Shown here piece by piece: positions 1 through 8,701 of a stretch of 64,000 nucleotides of DNA. This DNA comes from Anaerobutyricum hallii DSM 3353 (lineage in GTDB: Bacteria; Bacillota; Clostridia; Lachnospirales; Lachnospiraceae), in assembly GCF_000173975.1 (NCBI RefSeq), contig NZ_ACEP01000029.1, positions 1-64,000 of the forward strand, in the 5' to 3' direction. The translations under genes and the position numbers were made by a program. Under the pieces are notes generated by a model, which saw nothing but the letters and a program-made list of their open reading frames with translations, ran no database searches and was not told the origin of the DNA. Position 1 is the stretch's first letter. Each line of letters starts with the position of its first letter.

Positions 1-568
1 ACAGGTGGGGGAGGATGTCACAGGATGCGTTATTGCATTGATTGGCATTTCCATCATTAGCTTTAGCGGGACAACGATGCATTTAAATCCAATTGGAGAT
101 ATTTTGTCCGTTGGTGCGGCGATGGTATGGTCATTTTATGCAGTTCTTTCAAAGAAAATGGGAGCCTTTGGCTATTCAGTTATCCAGACAACGAGAAGAA
201 CCTTTTTCTACGGAATCTTATTTATGATTCCTGCATTATATTTCTTTGACTTCAAATGGGACTTGTAACGATTCTCCACACCAGCATACATATTCAACAT
301 TTTCTATCTGGGACTTGGCGCATCCGCCATCTGTTTTGTGACGTGGAATCTGGCAGTAAGAATCCTTGGAGCAATCAAGACAAGTGTATATATTTACCTT
401 GCGCCGGTGGTCACAGCGGTAGCATCCGTCATCGTTTTACATGAGAAAATAACTTTTCTTTCTGGATTAGGAATCGTTCTGGTACTCGGTGGTTTGCTTT
501 TATCCGAACAAAAGAAAAAACTTTTTCTTATTAGGGGTAGAAAGCACACGGAAAATGTTGTAGAATAA
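1..568 (+). pseudogene. EamA/DMT-family permease, 5' end outside window, broken by an in-frame stop
   Basis: Reading is open from base 2 and encodes hydrophobic segments typical of the second half of a drug/metabolite transporter (EamA family): several 20-residue membrane spans, a GDILSVGAAMVWSFYAVLSK block and a final span ending LVLGGLLLSEQKKK. The frame is interrupted by TAA at 266-268 after DFKWDL, and resumes in the same frame as RFSTPAYIFN through to the stop at 566-568. Because the frame is unchanged, this is a nonsense mutation rather than a frameshift. It lies 32 bases before guaA on the same strand. Either the gene is a pseudogene or position 266 is a sequencing error. The substrate of this broad family cannot be predicted. 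Confidence 0.8.
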
Positions 569-600
569 AAGATAAATCATAAAAGACAGGAGGAACATCT

Positions 601-2148
601 TTGAAAAGAGAAACCGTTATAGTAATAGACTTCGGTGGACAGTATAATCAGCTTGTTGCACGCCGTGTCCGAGAGTGCAATGTATACTGCGAAATCTATT
701 CTTATAAAACAGATATCGAAAAAATCAAAGCCATGAATCCAAAGGGAATCATCTTAACTGGCGGACCAAACAGCTGTTATGAGCCAGATTCCCCAACTTA
801 CACAAAGGAACTCTTTGAACTGGGAATCCCTGTTCTTGGTTTATGCTACGGCGCACAGCTTATGATGCATATCCTTGGTGGTAAGGTCGAGGCAGCTCCA
901 GTACGTGAGTACGGAAAAACAGAAGTATTAGTAGATAAAAAAGATTCTAAAATCTTTGCAGACGTATCCGAGAAAACTATTTGCTGGATGAGTCACTTTG
1001 ACTACATTTCCAAAGTAGCACCAGGATTTGAAATCAGCGCACACACAGCAGACTGTCCGGTAGCAGCCGCAGAGAATGCAAAAAAAAGTTTATATGCTAT
1101 CCAGTATCATCCAGAAGTTCTTCATACAGTAGAAGGAACAAAGATGTTATCTAACTTCGTATTAGGCGTATGTGGATGTGCAGGCGACTGGAAGATGGAT
1201 GCATTCGTAGAGAACACTGTAAAAGAAATTCGTGAAAAAGTTGGTGATGGACGAGTATTACTTGCCTTATCTGGTGGAGTAGATTCCTCCGTAGCAGCCG
1301 GCTTATTATCAAGAGCCATCGGAAAGCAGTTAACCTGTGTATTCGTAGACCACGGCCTTCTTCGTAAAGACGAAGGTGACGAAGTAGAAAGTGTATTCGG
1401 ACCGGAAGGACAGTTCGACTTAAACTTCATTCGTGTTAATGCACAGCAGAGATACTACGATAAGTTAGCAGGCGTAACGGAACCAGAAGCAAAACGTAAG
1501 ATAATCGGAGAAGAATTCATCCGTATTTTCGAAGAAGAAGCCAAGAAGATCGGTGCAGTAGACTTCCTCGCACAGGGAACCATTTACCCAGACGTTGTAG
1601 AAAGTGGTCTTGGCGGTGAATCCGCAGTGATTAAGTCCCACCACAACGTAGGAGGACTTCCTGATTACGTTGATTTCAAGGAAATCATCGAGCCACTTCG
1701 TGATCTCTTCAAAGACGAAGTACGAAAAGCAGGTCTGGAACTCGGAATCCCTGAAAAGTTAGTATTCCGTCAGCCATTCCCAGGTCCAGGACTCGGAATC
1801 CGAATCATTGGCGAAGTAACCGCAGAAAAAGTACAGATCGTTCAGGATGCCGATGCCATCTACCGTGAAGAAATCGCAAATGCAGGTCTTGACCAGGAAA
1901 TCAATCAGTACTTTGCCGCACTCACAAACATGCGCTCCGTTGGCGTAATGGGCGACGAGAGAACCTACGATTACGCAGTAGCACTTCGTGCCGTAAAGAC
2001 CATCGACTTCATGACTGCAGAATCCGCTGAGTTACCATACGAAGTCCTTAATAAAGTTATGAACCGAATTATCAATGAGGTTAAGGGAGTCAATCGAGTA
2101 TTCTATGATTTGACGAGCAAACCACCGGGAACGATAGAGTTTGAATAG
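601..2148 (+). CDS. guaA: GMP synthase (glutamine-hydrolysing)
   Basis: Converts XMP to GMP with ATP and glutamine in the cytosol, the last step of de novo guanine nucleotide synthesis. The 515-residue length is normal for a single-chain GuaA. The N-terminal class I glutamine amidotransferase half has FGGQYNQL, the nucleophile-elbow Cys in GLCYGAQ and the His in QYHPEV. The ATP pyrophosphatase half has the P-loop LSGGVDSSV near residue 224, and the C-terminal dimerisation domain ends KPPGTIEFE. The start is TTG at 601, eight bases after AGGAGGAAC. The 3' end of guaA is a known integration site for Firmicute islands, and an island starts directly after its terminator here. A housekeeping gene, apparently intact. 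Confidence 0.97.
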   Translation: MKRETVIVIDFGGQYNQLVARRVRECNVYCEIYSYKTDIEKIKAMNPKGIILTGGPNSCYEPDSPTYTKELFELGIPVLGLCYGAQLMMHILGGKVEAAPVREYGKTEVLVDKKDSKIFADVSEKTICWMSHFDYISKVAPGFEISAHTADCPVAAAENAKKSLYAIQYHPEVLHTVEGTKMLSNFVLGVCGCAGDWKMDAFVENTVKEIREKVGDGRVLLALSGGVDSSVAAGLLSRAIGKQLTCVFVDHGLLRKDEGDEVESVFGPEGQFDLNFIRVNAQQRYYDKLAGVTEPEAKRKIIGEEFIRIFEEEAKKIGAVDFLAQGTIYPDVVESGLGGESAVIKSHHNVGGLPDYVDFKEIIEPLRDLFKDEVRKAGLELGIPEKLVFRQPFPGPGLGIRIIGEVTAEKVQIVQDADAIYREEIANAGLDQEINQYFAALTNMRSVGVMGDERTYDYAVALRAVKTIDFMTAESAELPYEVLNKVMNRIINEVKGVNRVFYDLTSKPPGTIEFE

Positions 2149-2161
2149 TACCAAAATGCCG

Positions 2162-2192
2162 AAGAGCCGCTTAGATAGCGGCTCTTTATTTT
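2162..2192 (+). terminator. Rho-independent terminator of guaA
   Basis: A perfect 10-bp stem (AAGAGCCGCT at 2162-2171 with AGCGGCTCTT at 2177-2186) with a 5-base loop is followed by TTATTTTG, 13 bases after the guaA stop codon. Confidence 0.9.
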
Positions 2193-2246
2193 GTTCGTCT
2201 ATAAAATGTCTATATTATTCCAGTAGTTTTGTGTGAAAAAGTAATA

Positions 2247-3374
2247 TTAGTTAATTATCATGTCATGAGGGCCAGTAATCTTATTTAAAAATTTCTTATT
2301 TAATTCGTCTATTTCTTGATTTGGCCATGAACCAATTCGCTCTTTAATATAGATAATATCATCCCAGTATCTGTTTAGGTTTTCAAGATATTTCCATTGT
2401 GAGCTGGCTATTTCATAAGTTACATACAATTCATTATTTTTGCAAGTAATTTTTCTGTTGATATTCAAACCGGCTCTTTGCATAGTTTCAATTTGACATA
2501 GGAATTCAGCGAAATATGACTTGTTAGATTCATTATTAATTATATCCTGTGTTTTAATAGAGATAATGTGCATGTGATCATAGTCAATTTTAGTGCTGAC
2601 TTCGGGTGAAAAACGCTTTATAGGAATATCTGCTTCTATTAATTTTTTTATAAGCAGAATAAATTCAGATTCTTTTGTGATATCCCTATATACTTTTTTA
2701 CTAGCTGCAAGAGCATCTGCCATTGCAGAATCAAGTTGTGATAGTTCGGCCTCACCTTGCATTTCTGCATTTAAAGCATCCATTTGAGCTTGTAAGTGAT
2801 TCATTTTCATTTGATTTTGTAATTTTTTTGTGTTTTCCTCAGCAACATTTATTGGATATTCATATCTCCATAGAGCATAGTTAGCTTCTTTTTTTTCTTT
2901 CTCTTTTTTAGTATCGCTTGGATTCGGAAGATGTTGTTGGTACATCTCATACCATTCTTTAAGAAATTCGTCAAAATCATGAGGAAGGATATCTTGCCCT
3001 ATAACAGTAGGTCCACTGAATTCAAGATAGTATTTGTTATTTCTTTTTATAGGATGTAAACCATGAAAGTCTTCAATATCGAATAAAGCGTGAAACATAC
3101 GCTGATATGGGAGCATATCTGCATCAAATAGGCAATACACATCAATATTCAAGGCCTCACATATGTCTTTGAGTGTTTTCTCTCTTGGTATTTTTTTGTT
3201 TTTTTCATATTGAGCAATTCGTACATCTGCGGATGAAGCGGAAAAACCACACATGATACCTAATTGTTTTTGGGTAAGTCCCCTTAACTCACGAATTTTT
3301 TTTATTTTTCCGCCGATTGAACCAGGAGAGATAAAGTTATCATTTTCAAATAATTTCATAATATCAAAAGTCAT
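2247..3374 (-). CDS. XRE-family repressor of the guaA island
   Basis: A 375-residue protein with an N-terminal helix-turn-helix at about residues 22-75 (KIKKIRELRGLTQKQLG, then a recognition helix near SASSADVRIAQYE). A long C-terminal part of unknown fold contains a coiled-coil-like stretch around residues 160-210 rich in Lys, Glu, Gln and Met. It is transcribed away from the excisionase-like gene, the usual arrangement of an ICE or phage repressor facing the operon it controls. The start at 3374 has GAAAGG eight bases upstream. The intergenic region carries a promoter and a direct repeat that could be its operator. The C-terminal domain might sense an inducing signal, but nothing in the sequence shows which one. 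Confidence 0.75.
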   Translation of the reverse strand: MTFDIMKLFENDNFISPGSIGGKIKKIRELRGLTQKQLGIMCGFSASSADVRIAQYEKNKKIPREKTLKDICEALNIDVYCLFDADMLPYQRMFHALFDIEDFHGLHPIKRNNKYYLEFSGPTVIGQDILPHDFDEFLKEWYEMYQQHLPNPSDTKKEKEKKEANYALWRYEYPINVAEENTKKLQNQMKMNHLQAQMDALNAEMQGEAELSQLDSAMADALAASKKVYRDITKESEFILLIKKLIEADIPIKRFSPEVSTKIDYDHMHIISIKTQDIINNESNKSYFAEFLCQIETMQRAGLNINRKITCKNNELYVTYEIASSQWKYLENLNRYWDDIIYIKERIGSWPNQEIDELNKKFLNKITGPHDMIIN

Positions 3375-3432
3375 AAAATCAACCTTTCAAAAATAGTTTA
3401 ATCTTATTATAACAAGAAATGAAAAATATTAA

Positions 3433-3497
3433 ACTAAAAAAATTGGATTAACTAAAAAAATTAAGACTTGACTTAACTGATTAGATTAGTATATTAT
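3433..3497 (+). promoter_or_regulatory. Promoter and repeated candidate operator of the island's xis operon
   Basis: Two exact 12-bp direct repeats ACTAAAAAAATT (3433-3444 and 3451-3462) lie 18 bases apart, just upstream of a -35-like TTGACT (3468-3473). A -10-like TATATT (3490-3495, spacer 16) or TATTAT (3492-3497, spacer 18) follows. The region sits between the divergent repressor and the xis-like gene, so the repeats are natural candidates for repressor binding. The promoter reading is by consensus only. Confidence 0.5.
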
Positions 3498-3548
3498 GAA
3501 TGTACAAACCTTTAAGGTTGATTATTAAATTCAAGAAAGGAGAAAGTT

Positions 3549-3749
3549 ATGACAGAAGAAAGAGTACCAATGTTTGTAGGAGTCGATACAGTCAAATTTG
3601 ATCTTGGAGTATCTAGAGCCAAAGCCTATGAGGTGATAAAGCAACTGAATAAGGAAATGAAAGAACAGAATCCAAGAGCGATTGTAGTATCAGGAAAGGT
3701 TAATCGAATCTGGTATGAGGAGGCGTGTTTGAAATCTGGTGTTCATTAA
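3549..3749 (+). CDS. Small excisionase-like DNA-binding protein
   Basis: A 66-residue protein resembling the winged-helix/MerR-like excisionase group found beside tyrosine integrases in Firmicute ICEs. The helix-turn-helix reading is VDTVKFDLGVSRAKAYEVIKQ, with a C-terminal wing around IVVSGKVNRIWYE. AAGGAGAAAG ends five bases before the ATG. It is the first gene of the island operon and faces away from the repressor. Family expectation: it bends DNA at the attachment sites to direct the integrase towards excision. With the integrase truncated it probably has no local partner. A small transcriptional regulator is the alternative. Confidence 0.6.
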   Translation: MTEERVPMFVGVDTVKFDLGVSRAKAYEVIKQLNKEMKEQNPRAIVVSGKVNRIWYEEACLKSGVH

Positions 3750-3778
3750 TAAGAAAGACAGAAATAATTAGAAAAGAA

Positions 3779-3860
3779 AAAGCCCCTCGGCAAAGGGGCT
3801 GCACATGTTATTACTAACATGAATGTGCTGAGTAAATGTTAGCATGGCAGGTGCTTCTTT
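3779..3860 (+). promoter_or_regulatory. Structured intergenic region ahead of the Rep-like gene
   Basis: Contains a GC-rich hairpin AGCCCC/GGGGCT at about 3781-3800 with no T-run, then CATGTT-ATTACT-AACATG nested inside GCACAT/ATGTGC, then a related AATGTTAGCATGG. The repeated TAACATG/GTTAGCATG units look like protein-binding or origin sites rather than a simple terminator. Placement just before a Rep-like gene makes an origin or operator possible, but this is a guess. Confidence 0.35.
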
Positions 3861-3891
3861 TCAAGAAAAATCTTAGATAAGGAGTTTTTGA

Positions 3892-4818
3892 ATGGCAGTT
3901 TTAAAAAATAAAACTCAAAAAAATTTTACAATAATTAGTAATAATGTTTTGAGAGATAAAGAGCTTTCTATGAAAGATAGAGGAGTTTTATGTACAATAT
4001 GCAGTTTGCCAGATGAATGGAAATTTAGCATATCGGGCTTAAGTGCTATTGTTCCAGATGGTGTAGACGCTATAAGAAAATCTATTTTTAATTTAGAATC
4101 ACTGGGATATGTAGTGCGTAAAAAGACTCGGGGAAAAGATGGAAAGTATGTTAGCGAAATAGAAGTTTTTACTGAAAAGAGGAATGTGATAGATTTACCG
4201 CCACGGGAAATCCGTCACGGTGAATCCATTACAGATAATTCGACATGGAAAAACCAATACGGAAATGCCATCGCGGAAAAAACACTGCAATATAATAAGG
4301 ATAATAAGAGCAAAGAAATAAAAACAGATAATATAAAATCTATCCATCTATCTGGAAAATCAGAAGTAGAAGAGGATGTGGAGCGAGAGATAGATATTTA
4401 TAAATACAAAGAAATAATTGCAGATAATATAAGGCTTAGTTGGCTTATAGAAATTGCAGAACGTCATAATGAAGATGAGGTCATAATGGTACATGAGATT
4501 TATGATGTCATTTGCGATATGGTTTGCTATCCAAGAGATAAAGTTTTAGTGAAAGGTACGTTTTATCCATGGGAAGAAGTGAAATCTCGTTTCTTAAAAT
4601 TACGATATGAACATATAGCGGACATTTTAAACAGACTTATAGATGCGACTCTTGAAATAAAAAATATGTCCTCCTATTTGATTTCTACTTTGTACATAGA
4701 GAGTCTTGTGGGTACATTAGATATTCAAGCTAGATTACACGATGATTATACAAAATTCCTGAGAGGAAAGCCATATTTAAATTATGGGAAGGAGAAGGTA
4801 GGATATGGCGGTATATAA
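3892..4818 (+). CDS. Helix-turn-helix Rep-like protein of the small island
   Basis: A 308-residue protein. Residues 1-95 resemble the winged-helix DNA-binding half common to replication initiators and related proteins of Gram-positive mobile elements (FTIISNNVLRDKELSMKDRG, then SISGLSAIVPDGVDAIRKS as HTH and a wing ending in a Lys/Glu-rich strand). The remainder is charged, AT-rich in codon use and not recognised. GATAAGGAG lies upstream of the ATG. The 3' end overlaps the integrase start by 14 bases, so the two are translationally coupled. It may start replication of the excised island or regulate it; the sequence alone does not decide. Confidence 0.55.
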   Translation: MAVLKNKTQKNFTIISNNVLRDKELSMKDRGVLCTICSLPDEWKFSISGLSAIVPDGVDAIRKSIFNLESLGYVVRKKTRGKDGKYVSEIEVFTEKRNVIDLPPREIRHGESITDNSTWKNQYGNAIAEKTLQYNKDNKSKEIKTDNIKSIHLSGKSEVEEDVEREIDIYKYKEIIADNIRLSWLIEIAERHNEDEVIMVHEIYDVICDMVCYPRDKVLVKGTFYPWEEVKSRFLKLRYEHIADILNRLIDATLEIKNMSSYLISTLYIESLVGTLDIQARLHDDYTKFLRGKPYLNYGKEKVGYGGI

Positions 4819-5677
4819 AGACAAATGGAATGGATATAAAGGAACGACATGGCGTGTTGCTTGTTACTACAAAGACTGGAAAGGCGTGCGTAGAAAACAT
4901 GAGAAAAGAGGATTTTCTACTAAAAAAGAAGCATTGAAGTATGAACGTGAATTTTTGGCAAAGACCAGTAAAGATATTAATATGGGATTTGGTGCTTTTA
5001 TTGATATCTATATGGGAGATTTACGACCACAGTTAAAAGCTAGTACTATGGATAATAAAGAAAATATCATAGAAGCACATATTCTACCATATTTTAAGGA
5101 TAGAAGCTTGTCAGAAATTACTTCTGTTGATGTTTTACAATGGCAAAATGAGCTATTAAGTCAAAGGGATGAGAACGGAAAAGGGTATTCACAGACTTAT
5201 CTTAGAAGTATTCAGAACCAGTTAAATGCAATATTTAATCATGCAGTCAAATATTATGAACTGCCGAGAAATCCATGTATAGCTAATAAGAAAATGGGAA
5301 GGGCAAAAGGAAAAGAGATGCAATTTTGGACATTAGATGAATATCTTAAATTTTCTGAAGCTATTAAAGATAAACCGATTTCATATTATGCATTTCAAAT
5401 TTTATATTGGACAGGAATTCGATGTGGAGATGATGATGATAAAATAAGACTAAATCAACGGAAACCCAGTAAATACAAGGGGTTGAGTCGATTTGGTCCT
5501 GAAAAAAACTTGCAACGAATCAACAAATTTATGAAGGAAAGGCCTATCTTTTATAAAAACCTTATTCAGATGAAAGAAAATTTCCGCTTTTATCTGAGAT
5601 GCTTTTACTGTATCACGAAAGTGGTGATATTACAATTTAATAGTGAAAACAGGACCGAATTAGCTCGTAATGGATGA
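4805..5677 (+). pseudogene. Tyrosine integrase truncated after its first catalytic Arg
   Basis: Tn916/phage-type integrase. An N-terminal AP2-like arm-binding domain (KGTTWRVACYYKDWKGVRRK), a SAM-like core-binding domain (about residues 60-150) and the start of the catalytic domain are present, the last reaching the box I Arg in YWTGIRCG. From codon 208 (about 5429) the reading no longer resembles the family; the His-x-x-Arg and Tyr boxes are missing, and the remaining 83 residues are out-of-family sequence read through the end of the next element. A normal integrase of this type has about 380-400 residues. The expected effect is loss of recombination activity. The break fits insertion of the large ICE, whose right end should carry the missing C-terminal half. 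Confidence 0.85.
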
Positions 5678-5729
5678 AAATCTGTTTAGCTGATTCGGTC
5701 ATTTTTATTGATTGAAAGGTGATGAAAAA
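5430..5729 (+). other. Left terminal region of the large ICE, non-coding
   Basis: About 300 bases with no plausible gene between the integrase break and parA. It contains repeats of AATCAAC in both orientations around 5450-5525 and ends with a strong terminator at 5653-5707. The position, composition and lack of coding sense fit an ICE end, but no terminal inverted repeat could be confirmed because the other end is not visible. Confidence 0.5.
5653..5707 (+). terminator. Rho-independent terminator before parA
   Basis: A 13-bp stem with one G-T pair (GACCGAATTAGCT at 5653-5665 with AGCTGATTCGGTC at 5688-5700) is followed by ATTTTTATT. It would shield the parA operon from outside transcription entering the ICE. 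Confidence 0.8.
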
Positions 5730-6515
5730 ATGGCTAGAATTATTTCTATTGTAAACCAAAAAGGGGGAACTGGAAAGTCCGCATGTACAGCTAATTTAGC
5801 TGTAGGATTAGCACAAAAGAATAAGAAAGTGTTAATCGTTGATGCCGATCCACAGTCTGATGTATCCGCAGGATTTGGATATCGTGATTGTGATGACAGT
5901 AATGAAACACTTACAGCTCTTATGGATGCAGTAATGAAAGATGAAGATATTCCTTCCGACTGTTATATCAGACATCAGGCAGAGGGAATAGACATTATCT
6001 GTTCTAATATTGGACTGGCAGGTACGGAAGTCCAGTTGGTAAATGCAATGAGCAGGGAATATGTATTGAAACAGATTTTATATGGTATCAAGGATCAATA
6101 TGATGCAGTCATCATAGATTGTATGCCATCATTGGGAATGATTACGATCAATGCGCTGGCTGCATCGGATGAAGTCCTCATTCCGGTTGAAGCGTCCTAC
6201 CTACCAATCAAAGGATTGCAACAACTGTTAAAAACAATCGGCAAGGTCCGTAAGCAGATCAATCCGAAGCTACAAGTAGGAGGTATTTTGTTTACGATGG
6301 TCGATGCTCATACGAATGATGCCAGAAATAATATGGAGCTTCTCAGAAATGTATATGGAAGTCAAATTCATATTTTTGATAATTATATTCCATTTTCTGT
6401 AAGAATGAAGGAAGCAGTCAGAGAAGGACAGAGTATTTTCTCTTATGATCCGAAAGGCAAAGCTACAGAAGCCTATCGGAGAGTGGCGGAGGAGGTGCTG
6501 AAAGATGCCATCTAA
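5730..6515 (+). CDS. parA: ParA-family partition ATPase
   Basis: A 261-residue MinD/ParA ATPase acting on the nucleoid to segregate or maintain the circular ICE form. The deviant Walker A KGGTGKS covers residues 11-17. The Walker A' equivalent is VLIVDADPQSD and the Walker B-like block is YDAVIIDCMPSLG. The ATG at 5730 is preferred over an upstream TTG at 5712 because AAAGGTG lies at the right distance before it. It overlaps parB by 11 bases and is the first gene of the ICE. Partition genes are regular members of this ICE family, consistent with a replicating excised form. Confidence 0.9.
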   Translation: MARIISIVNQKGGTGKSACTANLAVGLAQKNKKVLIVDADPQSDVSAGFGYRDCDDSNETLTALMDAVMKDEDIPSDCYIRHQAEGIDIICSNIGLAGTEVQLVNAMSREYVLKQILYGIKDQYDAVIIDCMPSLGMITINALAASDEVLIPVEASYLPIKGLQQLLKTIGKVRKQINPKLQVGGILFTMVDAHTNDARNNMELLRNVYGSQIHIFDNYIPFSVRMKEAVREGQSIFSYDPKGKATEAYRRVAEEVLKDAI

Positions 6516-7401
6516 AAAAAGAGCAACTACCATTTCCTTACAGCCACTTGATGCGTTGTTTGGAACAAATGAAGAGACGACCAATGGAATTAGTGAGATA
6601 GCAATAGGAAGCCTTCATCCATTTCCGAATCACCCATTTCAAGTAAAAGATGATAAGAAAATGGAAGAATTATCAGATAGCATTACACAGTATGGCGTGT
6701 TGGTTCCTGGTATTGTGCGGTTGAGAGAGTCCGGTGGTTATGAGCTTGTAGCTGGTCATCGGCGAAAACGAGCATGTGAACTTGCAGGATTAGAGAAAAT
6801 GCCTGTTATCATCAAAGATCTTACAGATGATGAAGCGACGGTGATCATGGTAGATTCCAACATTCAACGAGAAGAGCTGCTGATCAGCGAAAAGGCATTT
6901 GCTTATAAAATGAAATATGAGGCGTTAAAGCGTCAGGGGAAACGGTCTGATTTAACTTCTTGCCAAGTTGGCAAGAAGTTGGCGGTGGAAGAAGTCAGTC
7001 AGAATACAGGAGATAGTTCCAGACAGATTCTTCGATATATTCATCTGACAGAGTTAATCACAGAGCTTTTAGAACTGGCAGACGAGAAGAAGCTTCCCTT
7101 TAATACAGCTGTTGAAGTTTCATATTTGAGAAGTGAAGAACAACAGATATTGCTTCAGTATATGAGTAATCACAATATGGTACCGTCCATGAAGCAGGCA
7201 AAGGAATTGAAGCAGATTTCAAAAGAGCGGATGTTGACGTATTCAGAGATTGACCAGATCTGTATGAATGAGAGTACTGAGAAAGTACAGGTGCAGATTC
7301 CTGCGAAAAAGCTGAAACAGTATTTTCCTGAGTCATATTCTAAAGCTCAGATGGAAGAAGTGATATTTATGCTCCTAGCATCATGGGCAGAAAAACAATA
7401 A
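6505..7401 (+). CDS. parB: ParB/Noc-family partition protein
   Basis: A 298-residue ParB. The N-terminal CTP-binding ParB domain at about residues 25-120 contains the conserved HPFQVKDD, YGVLVPGIVR and GHRRKRACELAG (the GERRxRA-type box). A central helix-turn-helix region follows (about 140-200, near EEVSQNTGDSSRQILRYI), then a helical C-terminus. The start overlaps the end of parA. The expected role is loading on parS-like sites and stimulating ParA. No obvious parS palindrome was identified by eye. Confidence 0.88.
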   Translation: MPSKKRATTISLQPLDALFGTNEETTNGISEIAIGSLHPFPNHPFQVKDDKKMEELSDSITQYGVLVPGIVRLRESGGYELVAGHRRKRACELAGLEKMPVIIKDLTDDEATVIMVDSNIQREELLISEKAFAYKMKYEALKRQGKRSDLTSCQVGKKLAVEEVSQNTGDSSRQILRYIHLTELITELLELADEKKLPFNTAVEVSYLRSEEQQILLQYMSNHNMVPSMKQAKELKQISKERMLTYSEIDQICMNESTEKVQVQIPAKKLKQYFPESYSKAQMEEVIFMLLASWAEKQ

Positions 7402-7436
7402 TATGATATGAAAAGTTGGACAGAAGGAATGAAAAG

Positions 7437-7748
7437 ATGATGATAGAAGATGTAATTAAAAAATCAATATTGCCACTGGCATTTATGCTATTCTGGTTCT
7501 GGATGGTATTTACCATCATGAAAGTCAGTGGACAGACAGAATTGTTCTGGTGGATATTTCTTTCCGGACTTCCATTTGGAATACATAAAATGCGGCTGAT
7601 TCTAATCCCTAGAGGAATGGATACCACAGCAACACTTGGTATGGCTGCATTAAGTGTCATCATTGGAGCATTGATTGGAAGTATCATGATTCCAGTGTAT
7701 GTGATTAGAGCGATATACGTGTTTATACGGTATGTCATTGGAAAATAG
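7437..7748 (+). CDS. Small membrane protein of the ICE, unknown function
   Basis: A 103-residue protein with three hydrophobic segments at about residues 9-30, 40-53 and 67-95, the last with GALIGSIMIP and a short basic tail. The ATG at 7437 has AGAAGGA eight bases upstream; a TTG further up would add seven charged residues. It follows parB by 35 bases and is closed by a terminator at 7765. I do not recognise a family. Its place in the maintenance module rather than the transfer module argues against a channel subunit, but weakly. Confidence 0.6.
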   Translation: MMIEDVIKKSILPLAFMLFWFWMVFTIMKVSGQTELFWWIFLSGLPFGIHKMRLILIPRGMDTTATLGMAALSVIIGALIGSIMIPVYVIRAIYVFIRYVIGK

Positions 7749-7764
7749 AATATTAGATTGATAA

Positions 7765-7810
7765 GAGGCAGGCTTGCGAAAACAAAAATCGTAAGTCTGC
7801 CTCTTTTTTT
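7765..7810 (+). terminator. Rho-independent terminator
   Basis: An 11-bp stem with one G-T pair (GAGGCAGGCTT at 7765-7775 with AAGTCTGCCTC at 7793-7803) ends in seven T residues. It ends the parA-parB-membrane protein unit. Confidence 0.85.
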
Positions 7811-7877
7811 GTGCTTAAAACCAGGCAATTCAGGGGAAGTCCCTTTTGCAAATATATATTCTTGGAGGATTTTTAAG

Positions 7878-8276
7878 ATGAGAGAGCGAATTGAAAGTAA
7901 GCATGTAACTAAGGAAATCAAAAGTCAGATGCCAGTGATTCCGGTGGAAATTGTTAAAGAAAGAGGCTGTACGTTCTGCCCGTATTATCTGGGCAATTAT
8001 GAGAAACAGCCACGTTGTATGATGAAAACCTGTGCCTGGGATGATGAAAATGAACGTTTCCATCCAGTTCTTCGTGAACTGATCCCATTTTACAAAGAGA
8101 AGATGGAAAAAGCAGAAGAAAAGTTCCTTGCAATGAAAAAGATTTATACAACACTGTTAGGAATGTTTGCCGATGAAATGAAGCAAGAAGAGTTGGAAAA
8201 AGATGAATGTTACGGATGTGCCTATGGAAAATGTGGACCATGTATCGGCATCTGTTACAAATCAATGAAAGCATAG
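7878..8276 (+). CDS. Cysteine-rich ICE protein, unknown function
   Basis: A 132-residue protein starting at ATG 7878 after TTGGAGG. There are two Cys clusters: CTFCPYYLG with a following RCMMKTCAW near residues 31-53, and CYGCAYGKCGPCIGICY near the C-terminus, ten cysteines in all. A helical charged segment (about 60-105, KEKMEKAEEKF) separates them. The spacing suggests metal binding, either zinc or an iron-sulphur cluster. The family is commonly seen in Tn1549-like ICEs just before ssb, but I cannot name its function. An extended in-frame reading upstream to 7758 has no ribosome site and runs through the terminator, so it was not used. Confidence 0.65.
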   Translation: MRERIESKHVTKEIKSQMPVIPVEIVKERGCTFCPYYLGNYEKQPRCMMKTCAWDDENERFHPVLRELIPFYKEKMEKAEEKFLAMKKIYTTLLGMFADEMKQEELEKDECYGCAYGKCGPCIGICYKSMKA

Positions 8277-8289
8277 GAGGGTTAAGCCA

Positions 8290-8688
8290 ATGAATACAAC
8301 AGTTATTTCCGGGCGATTGGTAAGAAATCCCGGATACAACGAAGTGGAGAATGAAAAAGGACTTCATAAGATTGCCAAGTTTGTTCTGGCAGTCAGAAGA
8401 AATTATTCCGATGAAGTCAGTTTCATTCCGGTAAAGGCTTTTGCAAAGAAAGCAGAATTTGCCAGAGATTATCTGATGCAGGGCACGAAGGTCATGGTGG
8501 AAGGCGAGATTGTCACAGGTAATTATGAAGATAAGGATACCGGGAAAAAGATTTATACCACCGAAGTGTATGCAAACCGGATTGAATTCGCAGGTGCAAA
8601 AATGGTTGACAGACCACCGTTTCCAGAAGATGCGGAAGGGTTCTTAGAGATCCCAGAGGGCATGGAAGAAGAAATGCCGTTTAGATAG
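8290..8688 (+). CDS. ssb: Single-stranded DNA-binding protein
   Basis: A 132-residue OB-fold protein. It has the usual N-terminal strand MNTTVISGRLVRNP, the central FVLAVRRNY, FIPVKAFAKKAEF, and GTKVMVEGEIVTGNYEDKDTGKKIYTTEV cut into recognised SSB blocks. The C-terminal tail ends in EEEMPFR rather than the canonical DDIPF, so interaction with host partners may differ. AGGAGGG lies seven bases before the ATG. It probably protects the transferred or replicating ICE strand. It lies between the Cys-rich protein and an unknown 130-residue gene in one tight operon. Confidence 0.88.
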   Translation: MNTTVISGRLVRNPGYNEVENEKGLHKIAKFVLAVRRNYSDEVSFIPVKAFAKKAEFARDYLMQGTKVMVEGEIVTGNYEDKDTGKKIYTTEVYANRIEFAGAKMVDRPPFPEDAEGFLEIPEGMEEEMPFR

Positions 8689-8701
8689 AGGAGGATAAAA
8701 G

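Larger units (their letters stand above)
2193..5429. mobile_element. Remnant of a small integrated island at the 3' end of guaA
   Basis: Four genes form the control, excision, replication and integration set of an IME- or ICE-like element: a divergent XRE repressor, an Xis-like protein, a Rep-like protein and a tyrosine integrase. The position directly after guaA fits site-specific integration at the guaA 3' end. The integrase reading stops matching its family at about 5429, where the left end of a second, larger element begins. I searched by eye for a second copy of the last bases of guaA (CGATAGAGTTTGAATAG) and did not find one in the window, so the exact attachment sites are not established. 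Confidence 0.65.

Noticed and set aside
2149-2246. Search for duplicated attachment core from the guaA 3' end
   Set aside because: No second copy of the last 17 bases of guaA was found by eye in the window, so no att site pair is reported.
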